Shown: positions 23,225 through 33,975 of the stretch, in pieces
Layout of the letters: each line of letters opens with the position of its first letter
How positions within the stretch are numbered: the first letter of the stretch is position 1
From: Plotosus lineatus
Taxonomy: Eukaryota; Chordata; Actinopteri; Siluriformes; Plotosidae
NCBI GenBank assembly: GCA_024760905.1
Contig: CM045735.1
Coordinates: 11,033,249-11,097,248 of the forward strand
Direction of reading: 5' to 3'
DNA length: 64,000 nt
Notes under the pieces: generated by a model
What the model saw: only the letters and a program-made list of their open reading frames with translations
The model's database searches: none
Told to the model about the DNA's origin: nothing
Program-made: the position numbers and the translations under genes

Positions 23225-23965
23225 AGCCACTTTGCGATTTGAACTTCGCGGTCTTCGTACATCACGGTATTTTAATGAAAAATAAAATAAAATAAAATAT
23301 TCAGAAAAAATTCAAAATTCACCCTGAAACTCGCATGTACACAAGCGGAAGGCAGGGACCCAAGGCAGGCAACGTCCATTGTTTACAAACGACAGCCTGA
23401 AGTGCCCCTCCTCTCCAGTTCATGCAGGGACCGCCCACTCAACTCAATCTCGCAAGCTGATTGGCTTAGACATGTGAAGCTGTAGCCTTGCACATTCCCG
23501 TGGGATTTTTTGTGATTTTGTGATCTTATAGTGTTTGTGAACGTCTTGCACCATCTAATGAGCCCAAGAAAACGTGAAATATGATGACAGTGACCCAAAA
23601 AGTGAAGTTGCTAGATATGCTGACGGCAGGCAATACGTATGCCCATGTAGCATGCCATTACGGAATAAATGAATCTACCGTGTGTTACATCAAAAAAAGA
23701 CTAAGATTAAGATCAAGTGGAGAAGAGCTATCTATAGTCAGAGGTGAGTACAGTACTTAAAGTATTTATATATAAATTCTATTTAAATATTAATACATTA
23801 CAGTATTTACAGATGCATATAACTGTGTAACGTTTAATATACACTTCTTGATATTGTATAGATGTGAAAACATAGAAATGAGACCACATGGTAGAAATCG
23901 CGGTTTTTCGAATATCGCGGCCAGGTCTGGTCTACATTATCTGTGATATTCAAGGGATGGCTGTA
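23225..23965 (+). mobile_element. Pogo/Tigger-like element with HTH fragment
   Basis: Between about 23580 and 23745 the plus strand encodes VTQKVKLLDMLTAGNTYAHV, then ACHYGINESTVCYIKKRLRL. This is the psq-type helix-turn-helix of CENPB/Tigger transposases. The catalytic part is absent. The right flank (aatcgcggtttttcgaatat, ending gggatggctg then TA) and the left flank (cgatttgaacttcgcgg) look like diverged inverted ends. Confidence 0.75.
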
Positions 23966-23969
23966 ATCC

Positions 23970-24265
23970 TACTTAGGGTCATGGGGAGGCTGGTGCCCAT
24001 CTCAGCCAGCATGCTGGACAGCTCACTAGGCCATCGCAGGGTCAACACTCATGCGACTATTTACATTTACCCCCAAGGATGATTTGGAACAGCCAGTTAG
24101 TCTACTGTGCATGCTTTTGGACTGTGGGAGGAAACCAGAGCACCTTGAGGAAACCCACACAAGCATAGGGAGAACATCAAACTCCACACAGGAACGGCCC
24201 GATCTGGAAAACAAACCCAGACCTTCTTGCTGCGAGGCAGACATGTTAACCACTATCCCACCGTG
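23970..24265 (-). mobile_element. SINE-B, reverse
   Basis: Tail at the left (tagggtcatggggaggctgg), body ggactgtgggaggaaaccag, and head complement (ccttcttgctgcgaggcaga...actatcccaccgtg) at the right. Confidence 0.75.
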
Positions 24266-24419
24266 AATTAACTCTATTCACTCAGTAAAAACACTATACT
24301 GATTATTTTCACCAGCTGTTAAAGACATCGGTCATCCCCACTGCTCAAGCCTGCCCAAAGTGTTCAATAATGTATATTATTATACATACTATCAGCAAAA
24401 GTGTGATAAAAATCAAATA

Positions 24420-24612
24420 CCCCCAGTGTAGCTAACTGGATTCTCAAAGGCTGACAGGAGTAGACTGCATAGCCATCAGCATGTTTCTGCCCTGCGATGG
24501 CCTGGCAAGCTGTCCATTATGTACTCTGCCCTTGCCCAGAGTTGGCCGAGATAGACACCAGTTTCCACACACCCCTAATTAGGATTAGGTGGTTCAGGAA
24601 ATGAATGAATGA
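24420..24612 (+). mobile_element. SINE-A 3' part, L2-type tail
   Basis: Starts at cccccagtgtagctaactgg and runs to aggattaggtggttcagg followed by gaatgaatg. The head is missing. Confidence 0.7.
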
Positions 24613-24847
24613 ACAATCGAATACAGTTAGACATTCTTAACATTTATACTCATATCAACCATAGCATTAACACCAGCTGTATGGCGTAGGCAGCCCAATA
24701 CACAGGCAACTGTAATGCACTGTGTGTTCTGATGCCTTTCAATTATAGCTTGCATTAACAGTTTCAGAAATTTGTGATACTGTAACTCTTCTGTGGAGTC
24801 AGACCACACATACTAGCCTTCACTCACCCACGCATTAATGAGGGACG

Positions 24848-24851
<4 letters not shown>

Positions 24852-24885
<34 letters not shown>

Positions 24886-24902
24886 TGTGTGTGTGTATGT
24901 AT

Positions 24903-24945
<43 letters not shown>
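24852..24945. repeat. (TG)n / (CA)n palindromic array
   Basis: Interrupted TG block, short tatacatata spacer, then CA block. Confidence 0.9.
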
Positions 24946-24947
<2 letters not shown>

Positions 24948-24949
24948 CA

Positions 24950-25420
24950 CTATCCAAGACATTACCTAGAGCGGTTCCAACCAACCAGTTAGTCGGATTG
25001 GTCGTAAGTCAGATATTTAACACAACAAAACCGAAACCACCCGGCACTCGCTATTAATTCATGTGAAGTGTATTCTTCACCTGACGTTCTTTCAACATGC
25101 AAAACAAACGTGTATCCTTACTTTGCACTGCTCGCAACATCACTTTCACATTTCTTTGCCCATTATCTTCCAACCACGTGCATAGCCACTTTTCCATCTC
25201 TGCAATCGATCCTTCACATTGTTTTGTGATGATAGCTGACTTAATTGGGGCCACTGCTTCCTTAATGCGGTCCTTGTCCTTCAAGATTGTAGACACCATG
25301 GAGCGGGAGAGATGGAGATCTCACTTTCACCTTCATCTTCGTATCCAACGACAGCACCTTCCTTGAGCGCCTTCCTTTCATCTGATGAATCGGACCTCTT
25401 GGGGGCCATGGTAACGGTGT
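24950..25420 (-). pseudogene. Tigger-like transposase N-terminal fragment
   Basis: Minus strand: MAPKRSDSSDERKALKEG near 25411, then LSRSMVSTILKDKDRIKEAV, AIITKQCEGSIAEMEKWLC and TWLEDNGQRNVKV. These match the second helix-turn-helix region of CENPB/Tigger-type transposases. The first helix-turn-helix has been lost after EG, a frame break separates the two blocks near 25300, and nothing of the DDE domain follows. The flank ggtcgtaagtcagatattta at about 24997 resembles Tigger terminal sequence. Confidence 0.75.
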
Positions 25421-25514
25421 AGAGTAAATGAATGTAAAATTCTACTGTGAAAGAGATGTTACTGCGAGGCAGTGGTAGAATGCTGTGATGCTGGAATGCT
25501 GTGCTGCCACAAAT

Positions 25515-25516
25515 AA

Positions 25517-25606
<90 letters not shown>
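25515..25606. repeat. Long (TA)n array
   Basis: About 40 uninterrupted AT units. Confidence 0.95.
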
Positions 25607-25609
<3 letters not shown>

Positions 25610-25779
25610 GATGCTTATATAGCTCAATTTCATACACACATATGCTCAATGCGCATGAGACCCCAGAGCTGCCTGTGCTCTGGGTACCCATCACCACTGT
25701 ACAGCACCAGTTGTCGTGTTGTTCGATCCTTTTGATGTTGAGCGCCAAGCAGGAAGCAACAACTCCCAAATTTTAACGT

Positions 25780-25900
25780 CTCATGGTATGACGCAGCCAG
25801 ATTCGAACTCCGAACTTCTGGAGGATAAAGCGGACGCTCTACCAACTGAGCAAAATCCCTGATCTTACACGCTGCGCTGCCAGACATATACAGTAAACTC
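25780..25900 (-). mobile_element. tRNA-like SINE head, other family
   Basis: Read on the minus strand: ttgctcagttggtagagcgt and later gttcggagttcgaatctggc, in tRNA order and spacing. An inserted loop makes a functional tRNA unlikely. It is not one of SINE-A to D. Confidence 0.5.
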
Positions 25901-25941
25901 ATAATAGGCATCTTCTAGATGTGATCGTAAGATGTATGATT

Positions 25942-25945
<4 letters not shown>

Positions 25946-26006
<61 letters not shown>
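25946..26006. repeat. (TA)n microsatellite
   Basis: About 29 TA units, next to a MITE-1 end. Confidence 0.95.
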
Positions 26007-26009
<3 letters not shown>

Positions 26010-26018
26010 TGTATGCAA

Positions 26019-27220
26019 GGATCCCTCACTTTCCACGGTTAATTGTGACCGAGACCCCCTGCGACCGCCGAATTCAGTGAAGTAGGATCAACCCCCCGAC
26101 TGACGTATACATACACATGTATATGAGTATATAATATCAATAAATACATATTCAATGCTATAAATGCTTATAATAACAATGCAACATTCAAAAATAATGC
26201 AAAAGATGTAAATAAAATATAAATACACACACCCATACAGATGCACACACACACGCAGATGCACGTGCATGCACTCAGAAGCGCACCTCACAAAAATGTA
26301 AGTAGTTTTGATAGGAGGTTTTGGGTTGTTTTTTGTTTTTGTTTGTTTGGGGTATTTTTTACATAACTGGCCTTGTTTTTGTGGCATTTTCCTTAACTTT
26401 TTCCCCTCTTCTTCTTCTTCTTTTCCTCTCGGCTTTTCCCTTCAGGGGTTGCCACAGAGAATCATCTGCCTCCATCTCACCCTATCCTCTGCATCTTCTC
26501 TTACACCAACTGCCTTCATGTCTTCCTTCACCACGTCCATAAATCTTCTCTTTGGTCTTCCTCTAGGCCTTCTGCCTGGAAGTTCCAACCTCAGCATCTT
26601 ACTACCAATATACTCACTATCCCTCCTCTGTACATGTCCAAACCATCTCAATCTAGCCTCTCTGACTTTGTCTCCAAAACATCTTACATGTGCTGTCCCT
26701 CTGATCTGCTCATTCCTGATCCTATCCATCCTCGTTACTCCCAAAGAGAACCTCAACATTTTCATCTCTGCTACCTCCAGCTCTGCCTCCTGTCTTTTCC
26801 CCAGGGCCACCGTTTCTAAACCATACAACATCACTGGCCTCATCACCGTCTTGTACACTTTTCCTTTCATTCTTTTGCCGATAGCTTCCTATCACACATC
26901 ACACCGGACACTTTTCGCCAACCATTCCAACCAGCCTGCACACGCTTGTTGAGCCTAAGTACTTAAAATCCTCCACCTTCTTTGTCTCTGCTCCCTGTAA
27001 CCTCACCATTCCTGTTGGGTCCTTAGCATTCATACACATGTATTCTGTCTTACTGAGGCTAACCTTCATTCCCCTCCTTTCCAGGGCATACCTCCACCTC
27101 TCTAGATTCCCCTATTCTTCCTTAATTTCCTTATTTTTTAATTCAATGAATATTTCATTAAATAAAAAATAAAAATTAATTAAAAACTGCGATGCACTGA
27201 AGCCACATGAATTGATAGGT
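26019..27220. mobile_element. MITE-1 split by a LINE insertion
   Basis: Left part from aaggatccctcactttccac to aactttttcccct (about 26405). Right part from cccctattcttccttaattt (about 27107) to gatgcactgaagccacatga. The LINE copy B lies between, and the repeated ttcccct is a likely short target duplication. Confidence 0.8.
26406..27106 (-). mobile_element. RTE-clade LINE, copy B (5'-truncated)
   Basis: The 3' end is at the left, with a (CTT) run that in the element sense is a GAA repeat tail. The minus strand encodes [58 protein letters not shown] and [20 protein letters not shown], the C-terminal part downstream of the reverse transcriptase. The frame is open from about 26870 to 26442, but the rest of the protein is gone. 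Confidence 0.88.
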
Positions 27221-27229
27221 GGAATGATT

Positions 27230-27905
27230 AAACTTTTTTGCTGCTTGCCTACAGAAAATGTTTTGGCTCCGTGTTTTTGGTGGTATTTCAATCAACAGTA
27301 TCATAAGCTGTGATTGGACATCGCTCCAATTGCATCGCTCAGTTGAAGTCTGTACCAGCCCACTTTACATCACTTAAAAATAGTTCACTGGCATTCATTG
27401 ACTTTGCATGGTGGCTTGTTGCTCAACGCTTCCTGTGTGAGAAAAAAGGGATCACATGCTCTCATCTGCAACAGAAACTATTGTTATGTGATCAGATACA
27501 TGTTTTATTCAATGAGATAGTTGCTCCTGATGTGATTATCCAACGTTTAGAATGGTGGCGGACAAAATGAAAGTGGAATCCGATTTAACTGACTCCACAT
27601 ATCCAGACCTGAAGCTATATAATATAAATATTTATGCACTTCCTGAAAGCAGAGATGTAAAAATATTTGCATGTATTATATAAACTTACCAAAACACGTA
27701 ACTGTGTATGTCAAAATGAATAAGCGGCGAGGTGCAAGTGCGCTCAGTGCCGACGACTATGCATCCGCTAAAATTTTCCCGCCATTTTCTTTACTTATCT
27801 GGTTTCCTGTGTGGGCTTGGGAGCATGGACACGACAACATATCAAGCTCATGGTTTTACAACATTTCCAGAAGTATGAAGCTCTGCTAATAATGTGACAA
27901 GGACC
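27230..27905. other. Unassigned intronic DNA of fam53c
   Basis: Not obviously repetitive compared with the rest of the window; no exon fits. It could hold regulatory sequence, but nothing shows this. Confidence 0.35.
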
Positions 27906-27913
27906 TTCTATAC

Positions 27914-27916
<3 letters not shown>

Positions 27917-27961
<45 letters not shown>

Positions 27962-27965
27962 CGTG

Positions 27966-28008
<43 letters not shown>
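27917..28008. repeat. Two (TA)n arrays
   Basis: TA arrays on both sides of cacatcgtgcc, preceding a SINE-C. Confidence 0.9.
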
Positions 28009-28011
<3 letters not shown>

Positions 28012-28310
28012 CAAGGTGGCCTGGTGGTTAGGGTGCTGCGGGAGTTTCCCAAGGATCGGGAGGTTGTGTGTTCAAATCCCAGTTCGACCCCCACTGTGCT
28101 AAGAACCCTGGACAAGGTCTTAACTACTAGTGTGCCCTCTGTTCACCCAGCAGTATAAATAGGTACCAGTAAAATGTACTGGGAAGGTAACCCGCAATGG
28201 ACTAGCGTCCCATCCAGGAGTTGTACTCCTAGTCGCATCACGCTATGGAAACCGGGGATAAGCACCGGCCTGATGAGCCATTAGGCTTGGGTGTAAAAAG
28301 CCGAACAGAC
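28012..28310 (+). mobile_element. SINE-C, best copy
   Basis: Head caaggtggcctggtggttag (A-box-like) and gtgtgttcaaatcccagttc (B-box-like). The body includes acccagcagtataaatagg, tactgggaaggtaacccgca and gaaaccggggataagcac, ending gtgtaaaaagccgaacagac. Confidence 0.85.
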
Positions 28311-28378
28311 TTGTGTATGTGTATGTGTATATATATATATATATATAGTGTATATATATCTTCGTAAAACAATATACA

Positions 28379-28800
28379 GGGATCCCTCACTTTCAACAGT
28401 TAATAGGGACCGAGATCCCTCCGCGACCACCAAATTCCACGAAGTAGGTTCAACCCCCCCTGACTGACATATACGTACATGTATATCATATCAATAAATA
28501 CATATTCAATGCTATAAATGCGTATAATAACAATTAAACATTCAAAAATAATACATAAAGATGTAAATAAAATATAAATATAAACACATACAGACACACA
28601 CCTCACATAATGGGGGGTTTTGGGTTGTTTTTTGGTTTTTGTTTGTTTGGGGTGTTTTTGCATAATTGACCTTGTTTTGTGGCATTTTCCTTAACTTTTT
28701 CACCAATTCTTTCTTAATTTCCTTATTTTTTTAATTCGATGATTTTTTTTTTAAACGCGATGCACTGAAGCCGCATGAATTGAAGTGCAAAATAGTGAAG
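28379..28800. mobile_element. MITE-1, nearly complete
   Basis: Left end cagggatccctcactttcaa with TA before it. The internal structure matches other copies. The right end is decayed (aaaatagtgaagga) with no clear terminal bases. Confidence 0.75.
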
Positions 28801-28959
28801 GATATAAAGGATATAAAAATAATTTCCTCTTCATTGGGAAATACGCTTCAGAACTGGATTGAAGCAGCTTATCTGCATATCTACATGTAAACAAACTGAA
28901 AACAGCTCAGCTGGGAAAGTGTTACACTGAAGATCTAAAGGTTCCTGGTTCGAGCTCTG

Positions 28960-29215
28960 GTTTCGACACAGTTCTCTGTTTGGTTGAGGCTGTGACCTCA
29001 TGGTTAGAGAAGTGGCTTTGGGACCGAAATGTCGCTAGTTTGATTCCTGAAGCAACAGAAAAAAATGTGTGGCGGGGGGGGGGTGAGATATACCTTCGCA
29101 TCCTGTGCATTCATGGCTGAAGTGCCCTTGAGCAAGGTACATAACCCCTAACTGCTCTCTGGGTGTCCAAATGTGTGTGCACACTTTGGATGTGTTAAAT
29201 GCAGATGCAATAAAT
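28960..29215 (+). mobile_element. SINE-D copy
   Basis: Family called SINE-D here. Head gtgacctcatggttagagaa with the B-box-like gctagtttgattcctg. The body has gctgaagtgcccttgagcaa and ccctaactgctctctgggtg, a phrase common in fish tRNA SINEs. A second, reverse copy is at 33300-33565. Confidence 0.75.
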
Positions 29216-29384
29216 TACCGATAGGGGATTAATACAGCTTAACAAACGCAAAAAAAAACAAACAAAAAAAAACACAGAGCCAAGCGGAAGAAAGGTGACA
29301 AATTATTTTGCTTGATAAGACAAAAACACCCCCAAACTGTGTACTGCATTTCCTTTCCTCATTTTGACATACATATTTCTTTCG

Positions 29385-29685
29385 GCTTTTTCCCTTTCTC
29401 AGGGGTCGCCACAGCGAATCATCTGATTCAGCATAGGTTTTTACGTCGGATGCCCTTCCTGTCACAACCCTTTAGCAAGGGACAGAAACACACTGACGGC
29501 TTTGCAGCTACTCCTTATGAAAGTCATCAATGGTTCTTTTACATGCCTCTCATCATAGACAGTGAGACCTGCCTTTGATCACCCAGTTAGCTGCACTAGG
29601 GGACAGTGACAACCTTGTGGGGACTCGAACCCCCAACCTTAGGATCAGTGATCCTGTGCCCTATACAACTAGACCACATTTACAC
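29385..29685 (-). mobile_element. SINE-A, reverse, RTE-type tail
   Basis: Tail at the left (ttcggctttttccctttctc, aggggtcgccacagcgaatc), then body and head. Head complement ggatcagtgatcctgtgccc at the right. Confidence 0.82.
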
Positions 29686-30529
29686 ATAGACACATACACT
29701 ACACCTCATTTTGACATACATAATTTTTTTTTTTTTAAATCAAGATAATGAGCTCCAGGGAGTGAAAGAAAAACAGATCAAGGCCTATAATTAAGCACTA
29801 ATAAACCGGAAGTGACGGAGGTGTCGAGAGAAAAAAAACAAAAAACAAAAAACAGTCAAATGGAAGCCTGCCTGGACAGTCATCATGATGGACGATCCAG
29901 GGGGAGGAAGGGATTTAGACACATTTAGACACAAATGAGTCAGTTATCATACGACATTTAAAAAGGGGCTTTTATTGTGTATTTGTTGTTGTAGTATTCC
30001 TCTCACACACACATATACACACGCGCACGCGCGCACACACACACACCTGGACATTAGCACTTTGATTTATTTAGCTAACCAGCGACAACACTGCGGTCAG
30101 AACCATGTCCCGGGTTTGTGCTCCCAGTTCATCATCATTTAATAATCTCACAATAGAATTCAATCACGGCTCGAAGGTTAGCAAAATGTAGCACAGCGCG
30201 AATCTAACAATAGCAAACCGAAACCTTTTCATCCAGGTCGGTGTGATATCGGTCACACAGCTCTGTGCACAGAAATAGACTGTGGGGATTCACAGCCACG
30301 CGCCTATCAGGATGAGAATAAACATGGCTGACCAATAACATGAGAATCTCTCAGTGTGATATACACAGTGCATCGGTGCGCCTTCTACACACCAACAACA
30401 ACCAGTTGTGCAAAATAGCAATGTGGAAATTACACGTTGGGTATGAAAGATAATGTTATTTCACTTTTTTTTTGAGAAGAAAGGGATAAATATTGGGTTT
30501 TTCCCCTGATCTGTTTGCCTGGAAAGCAG

Positions 30530-30545
30530 CAGCAGCAGCAGCAGG
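30530..30545. repeat. (AGC)n short trinucleotide run
   Basis: Five AGC units upstream of a segment (29780-30700) in which I recognise no gene. This segment lies just inside the first intron of fam53c and has GC-rich patches. Confidence 0.7.
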
Positions 30546-30726
30546 CCCACTGACTCAGTGCAGCCATTCAGCTAAGCTAAGGTGTCTCCCAAATAATGCA
30601 GGAAATACACACTGTGTGTACAAAACAACAACAGCATCAGCACCCTGAATGCATTGCAAAAATAGCTGAGAAATAAATTAAATAAACTCGCATATGAGAT
30701 TGATTGATTGTGCATGAGCCCGTCTG

Positions 30727-30737
<11 letters not shown>

Positions 30738-30771
<34 letters not shown>

Positions 30772-30799
30772 CACATAATAATAATAATAATAATAATAA
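30738..30799. repeat. (TA)n and (AAT)n arrays
   Basis: A TA array followed at about 30777-30799 by ATA/AAT units. Confidence 0.9.
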
Positions 30800-30846
30800 T
30801 CAATAGGATGCACAGGGTATAAATAATATTAAATTAATATTAACTA

Positions 30847-30866
30847 CCCCCCCCCCCCCCCCCCCC
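30847..30866. repeat. C20 tract at the fam53c exon 1 donor
   Basis: Twenty C on the plus strand; on the transcribed sense a G20 run starting seven bases into the intron. Confidence 0.95.
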
Positions 30867-30873
30867 GACTTAC

Positions 30874-31200
30874 CTTGCCACCATTCGAGGCCAGATCAGC
30901 ATGTTTCACCAAAGCTCGGTCGATAAATAAGGTCTAATACTGCTTACATGAGCTGAGGCGATTCAGACACAACAACCTCACGAGCTCACCAGAACCCATG
31001 GCGTAACGCTGCCGAGCTATTGTGAGCTCTCGTCGTCCTCTTTATGCAAACAAGCCGCGAGAACACCGGGAAAGATTCACTGCAGCCGAGCACCGGGGAC
31101 CGCCGGAGGATTAGACACAACCGCGACTCGGATTCGGACATCCGTCCTTTATGTGTATAAATCCAGCAGAAACGTTTGTAGAAATTCAGTAGTGTTGTAT
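30874..31200 (-). promoter_or_regulatory. fam53c: fam53c first exon and CpG-rich promoter
   Basis: On the minus strand a consensus donor (GGCAAG, then GTAAGTC at 30873-30867) closes a GC-rich segment. CpG density is high from about 30860 to 31330 (for example gcgcgcgaccgcgcatcacg near 31280), unlike the A/T-rich surroundings. It has no long open frame. I interpret it as the 5' untranslated exon of fam53c because it is the only CpG island upstream on that strand. Exact start and exon 1 length cannot be read from sequence. Confidence 0.6.
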
Positions 31201-31550
31201 CCGCAGAGGCGAGAGCTCAGCAGCTGCCCCTCCCCCTCCTCCTCCTCCTCCTGCTCGCCCCCGCCCCCGCTGAAACAAGCGCGCGACCGCGCATCACGAG
31301 TGCGCGCTCGCACTTGTCATCATTTCTACTGACTGCTAAAATTGATTGACATTACATATTTATATTAAAAAATAAAAAATAAATAAAAAACATACAATCT
31401 CATCTCAATTGTCGAACCATTTTATCCCACTAGGATCGTGTGGAGGCTAGTGCCCAGCTCAGCCGACATTAGGTTTACGCAGGGTACACCCTGAACAGCT
31501 CGACAGTCACAGGACCAACAAACACATATGTAATTTACACTCACACATAG

Positions 31551-32478
31551 GGATCAGGGTAGTGGTGGCCTTCGTGGTAAAGGTGCTGGATCACTGATCC
31601 TATGGTTGTGGGTTTGAGTCCCACTCTCCACAAGGTTGTCACTGTGTTGTTGTTGCCCCCCCCCCCCCCCCCCAAGTGCAGCTAACTAGGTTATCAAAGG
31701 CCCGGCCATGTCTCTCACTGTCTATGGTGTGAGGTTCATGCATGTAAAACAGGGGTCCCCAACCACTGGGCCGCGGACTGGTACCGGTCCGTGACTCAGT
31801 GGGTACCGGGCCGCAGAAGAAATAATTTATTGTTTCCGTTTTATTTATGATCTGATTCTGAATGATCTTTGTTTTTGAAAAATCTTTTATTTTGAAAAAT
31901 GACCGGATTCTATCGGTTACATGTCGGTCATCTGAGCCCCGAAAATATAACCCACAAGCGGACAGCGCATGAACAGAGGCGAATTGGACATGTTTCAAAC
32001 AATAGCAGGGATTTTGGGTGAGACTGAGCCTGAGCCTTCATTCTCTCCGCTGGTGCACCATCACCTGTCTTTTTTTTCCTAAGAAAAGTTCAAGCTCTAC
32101 TTCCCAACCAACTTTATTTCAGCTGTTGAAAAATAACATTTGTGGAGTGCTTATTATTATTAATAAATAATATTTTCTATAAATAAATAAATTATAATTA
32201 TAATATAAACAATCTATGGAAAACACACACCCCAGTCCGCAGTAAAATTGTCAAGCGTTGACCGGTCCGCGGTGAAAAAAAGGTGACGAATCACTGATGT
32301 AAAAGAACCATTGCTGACTGTCGACAGGAGTAGCTGCAAATCCGTCAGCATGTTTCCACCCCTGCGATGGCCTGGCGAGCTGTCCAGGGTGTATTCTGCC
32401 CTCGCTCAGAGTCGAATGGGATGGGCCCAGCCACCCCGTGACCCAAATTAGGATTAAGTGGTTCCAGAAAATTAACTG
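31551..32478 (+). mobile_element. SINE-A split by a hAT element
   Basis: Head and body to gaggttcatgcatgtaaaa (31749) continue at about 32297 with atgtaaaagaaccattgctg and the L2-type tail (ccaaattaggattaagtggttcc). Confidence 0.82.
31750..32296. mobile_element. hAT element with perfect 8-bp duplication
   Basis: Begins caggggtccccaaccactgg and ends with the loosely inverted tgacgaatcactg. The 8-bp flanks atgtaaaa at 31742-31749 and 32297-32304 are identical. Subterminal ggaccggt-type inverted motifs lie at both ends. There is no transposase; it is a 547-bp non-autonomous element. Confidence 0.88.
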
Positions 32479-32922
32479 AACATGGGGGTCAATTTGGAAC
32501 AGCCAGCAGGTCTAAATGCGTATGTTTTTGGACTGTAGAAGGAAACCAGAGCACCCTGAGGAAACCTAGACAGGCAGGAGGAGAACGTCCACACAGAAAC
32601 ACTTGAACCCAGGAGTCAGACCCGGAATCTTCTCACTGTGTGGCTGACGTGTACTAGGCCACCATGCTGCCTTTTAAAATAACATGTGTATGAATGCTTT
32701 AAACAAATCTGGTTTGATAGATTGTGTTCAGTTGTGTGAATTAAAACACACTTGTGATTTTAATGTACAGTTAATGAACAGAATTATTTGCAGCTTTTAT
32801 GTAAATCAGTAAAATATCGAAGGTGTAAATGTAATGGTGTAAAGGTGTACAATACTGTACATGGGGAATAAAAATAAAACACTTGTGTTGTGATAGCAAA
32901 TTAATCAGCAAAGGGCTCTTGT

Positions 32923-33235
32923 AGGGCAGTGGTGGCGTGGTAGTAAAGGTGCTGGATCACTGATCCTCAGGTTAGGGGTTCAAGCCCCACTCTCCCGGGT
33001 TGTCACTGCCCCGCCCAGTGCAGCTAACTGGGATTTCAAAGGCCGGTAATGTCTCCCACTGTCTATGGTGAGAGGTTCATGTAAAAGAACCATTCCTGAC
33101 TTTCTGTTTCTGCCCTGTGGTGGCCTAGTGAGCTGTCTAGGGTGTACTCTGCCCTCACCCAGAGTCAGCTGGGATGGGCGCCGGCCTTCCCACGACCGTA
33201 ATTAGGATTAATTGGTCACAGAAAATTAACTGAAC
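32923..33235 (+). mobile_element. SINE-A, full length, L2-type tail
   Basis: Head gcagtggtggcgtggtagta, B-box-like ggggttcaagcccc, tail gaccgtaattaggattaatt. Confidence 0.85.
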
Positions 33236-33299
33236 TGAGCTTATCATTGGTGGATTTTGCTCTTTATAAATCTTTTCTGCTGTTCTGTATTTCCACAAG

Positions 33300-33565
33300 G
33301 GATATTATTGCCATCCCAAGTGAACTTGGGATTCCAAGCGAGGACGCACACACTTGGAGCAGTGGGGTACCACAAACATTAAGGCACCCAGAGAGCAGTT
33401 TAAGGTTTGTTGCTTTACTCAAGGGCATTTCAGCCATGAATGCGGAGGAAGGAAAGGTGCAGCTTACTCCACCACCACATATTTTTTCTGCTGATTCAGG
33501 AATCTAACCAGCAACCTTTCCGTCCCAAAGCCACTTCTTTAACCATTAGGCCACAGCTGTACCCA
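33300..33565 (-). mobile_element. SINE-D, reverse copy
   Basis: Body complement with actcaagggcatttcagcca; head complement with accattaggccacagctg at the right. Confidence 0.7.
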
Positions 33566-33652
33566 ACACCCTGTTTAATATCAGCTGGTACTGGCTCCGC
33601 ACAGCTGTAAATAGGTAAATAATATCAAACGTTAGTGAAATACAGTTACAAT

Positions 33653-33955
33653 TAGTGGCATAGTGGTTAGCACGTCCACCTCACAGCAAGAAAGGTGCGG
33701 GTTCCGGCCATGGGCGTTTCCGTGTGGAGTTCGCACATTCTCGCCGTGTTTGGCAGGCTCCCTCGGGGTTTTCTAGTTTCCTTCCACGGTCCAAAGATAT
33801 GCAGATTAGGCTAATAGGCCAATCCAAATTGCACCCAGGTGTGATGGACTGGTGGGCTTTTCAGGTGTACCCACCCTTCACCCGTTGTTGGTTGAGATAG
33901 GCTCCAGACTTCCTATGGTCCTGATAGTAAGATTAAATGGTTCAACGAATGAGTG
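33653..33955 (+). mobile_element. SINE-B copy
   Basis: Head tggcatagtggttagcacgt, gcaagaaaggtgcgggttcc; body tttccttccacggtccaaag; L2-type tail. Confidence 0.78.
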
Positions 33956-33975
33956 AGACATCAGTTACCGTTATG

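Larger units (their letters stand above)
31398..32674 (-). mobile_element. SINE-B split by SINE-A and hAT (nest)
   Basis: Tail and part of the body lie at 31398-31550. The remaining body and head complement lie at about 32479-32674 (ggactgtagaaggaaaccag ... gtactaggccaccatgctgcc). A plus-strand SINE-A sits between, and that in turn holds a hAT element. Confidence 0.75.

Noticed and set aside
25442..25776. Open frames made of alternating I and Y residues, also at 9312-9607, 17475-17808 and 27795-28158
   Set aside because: They are translations of (TA)n arrays.
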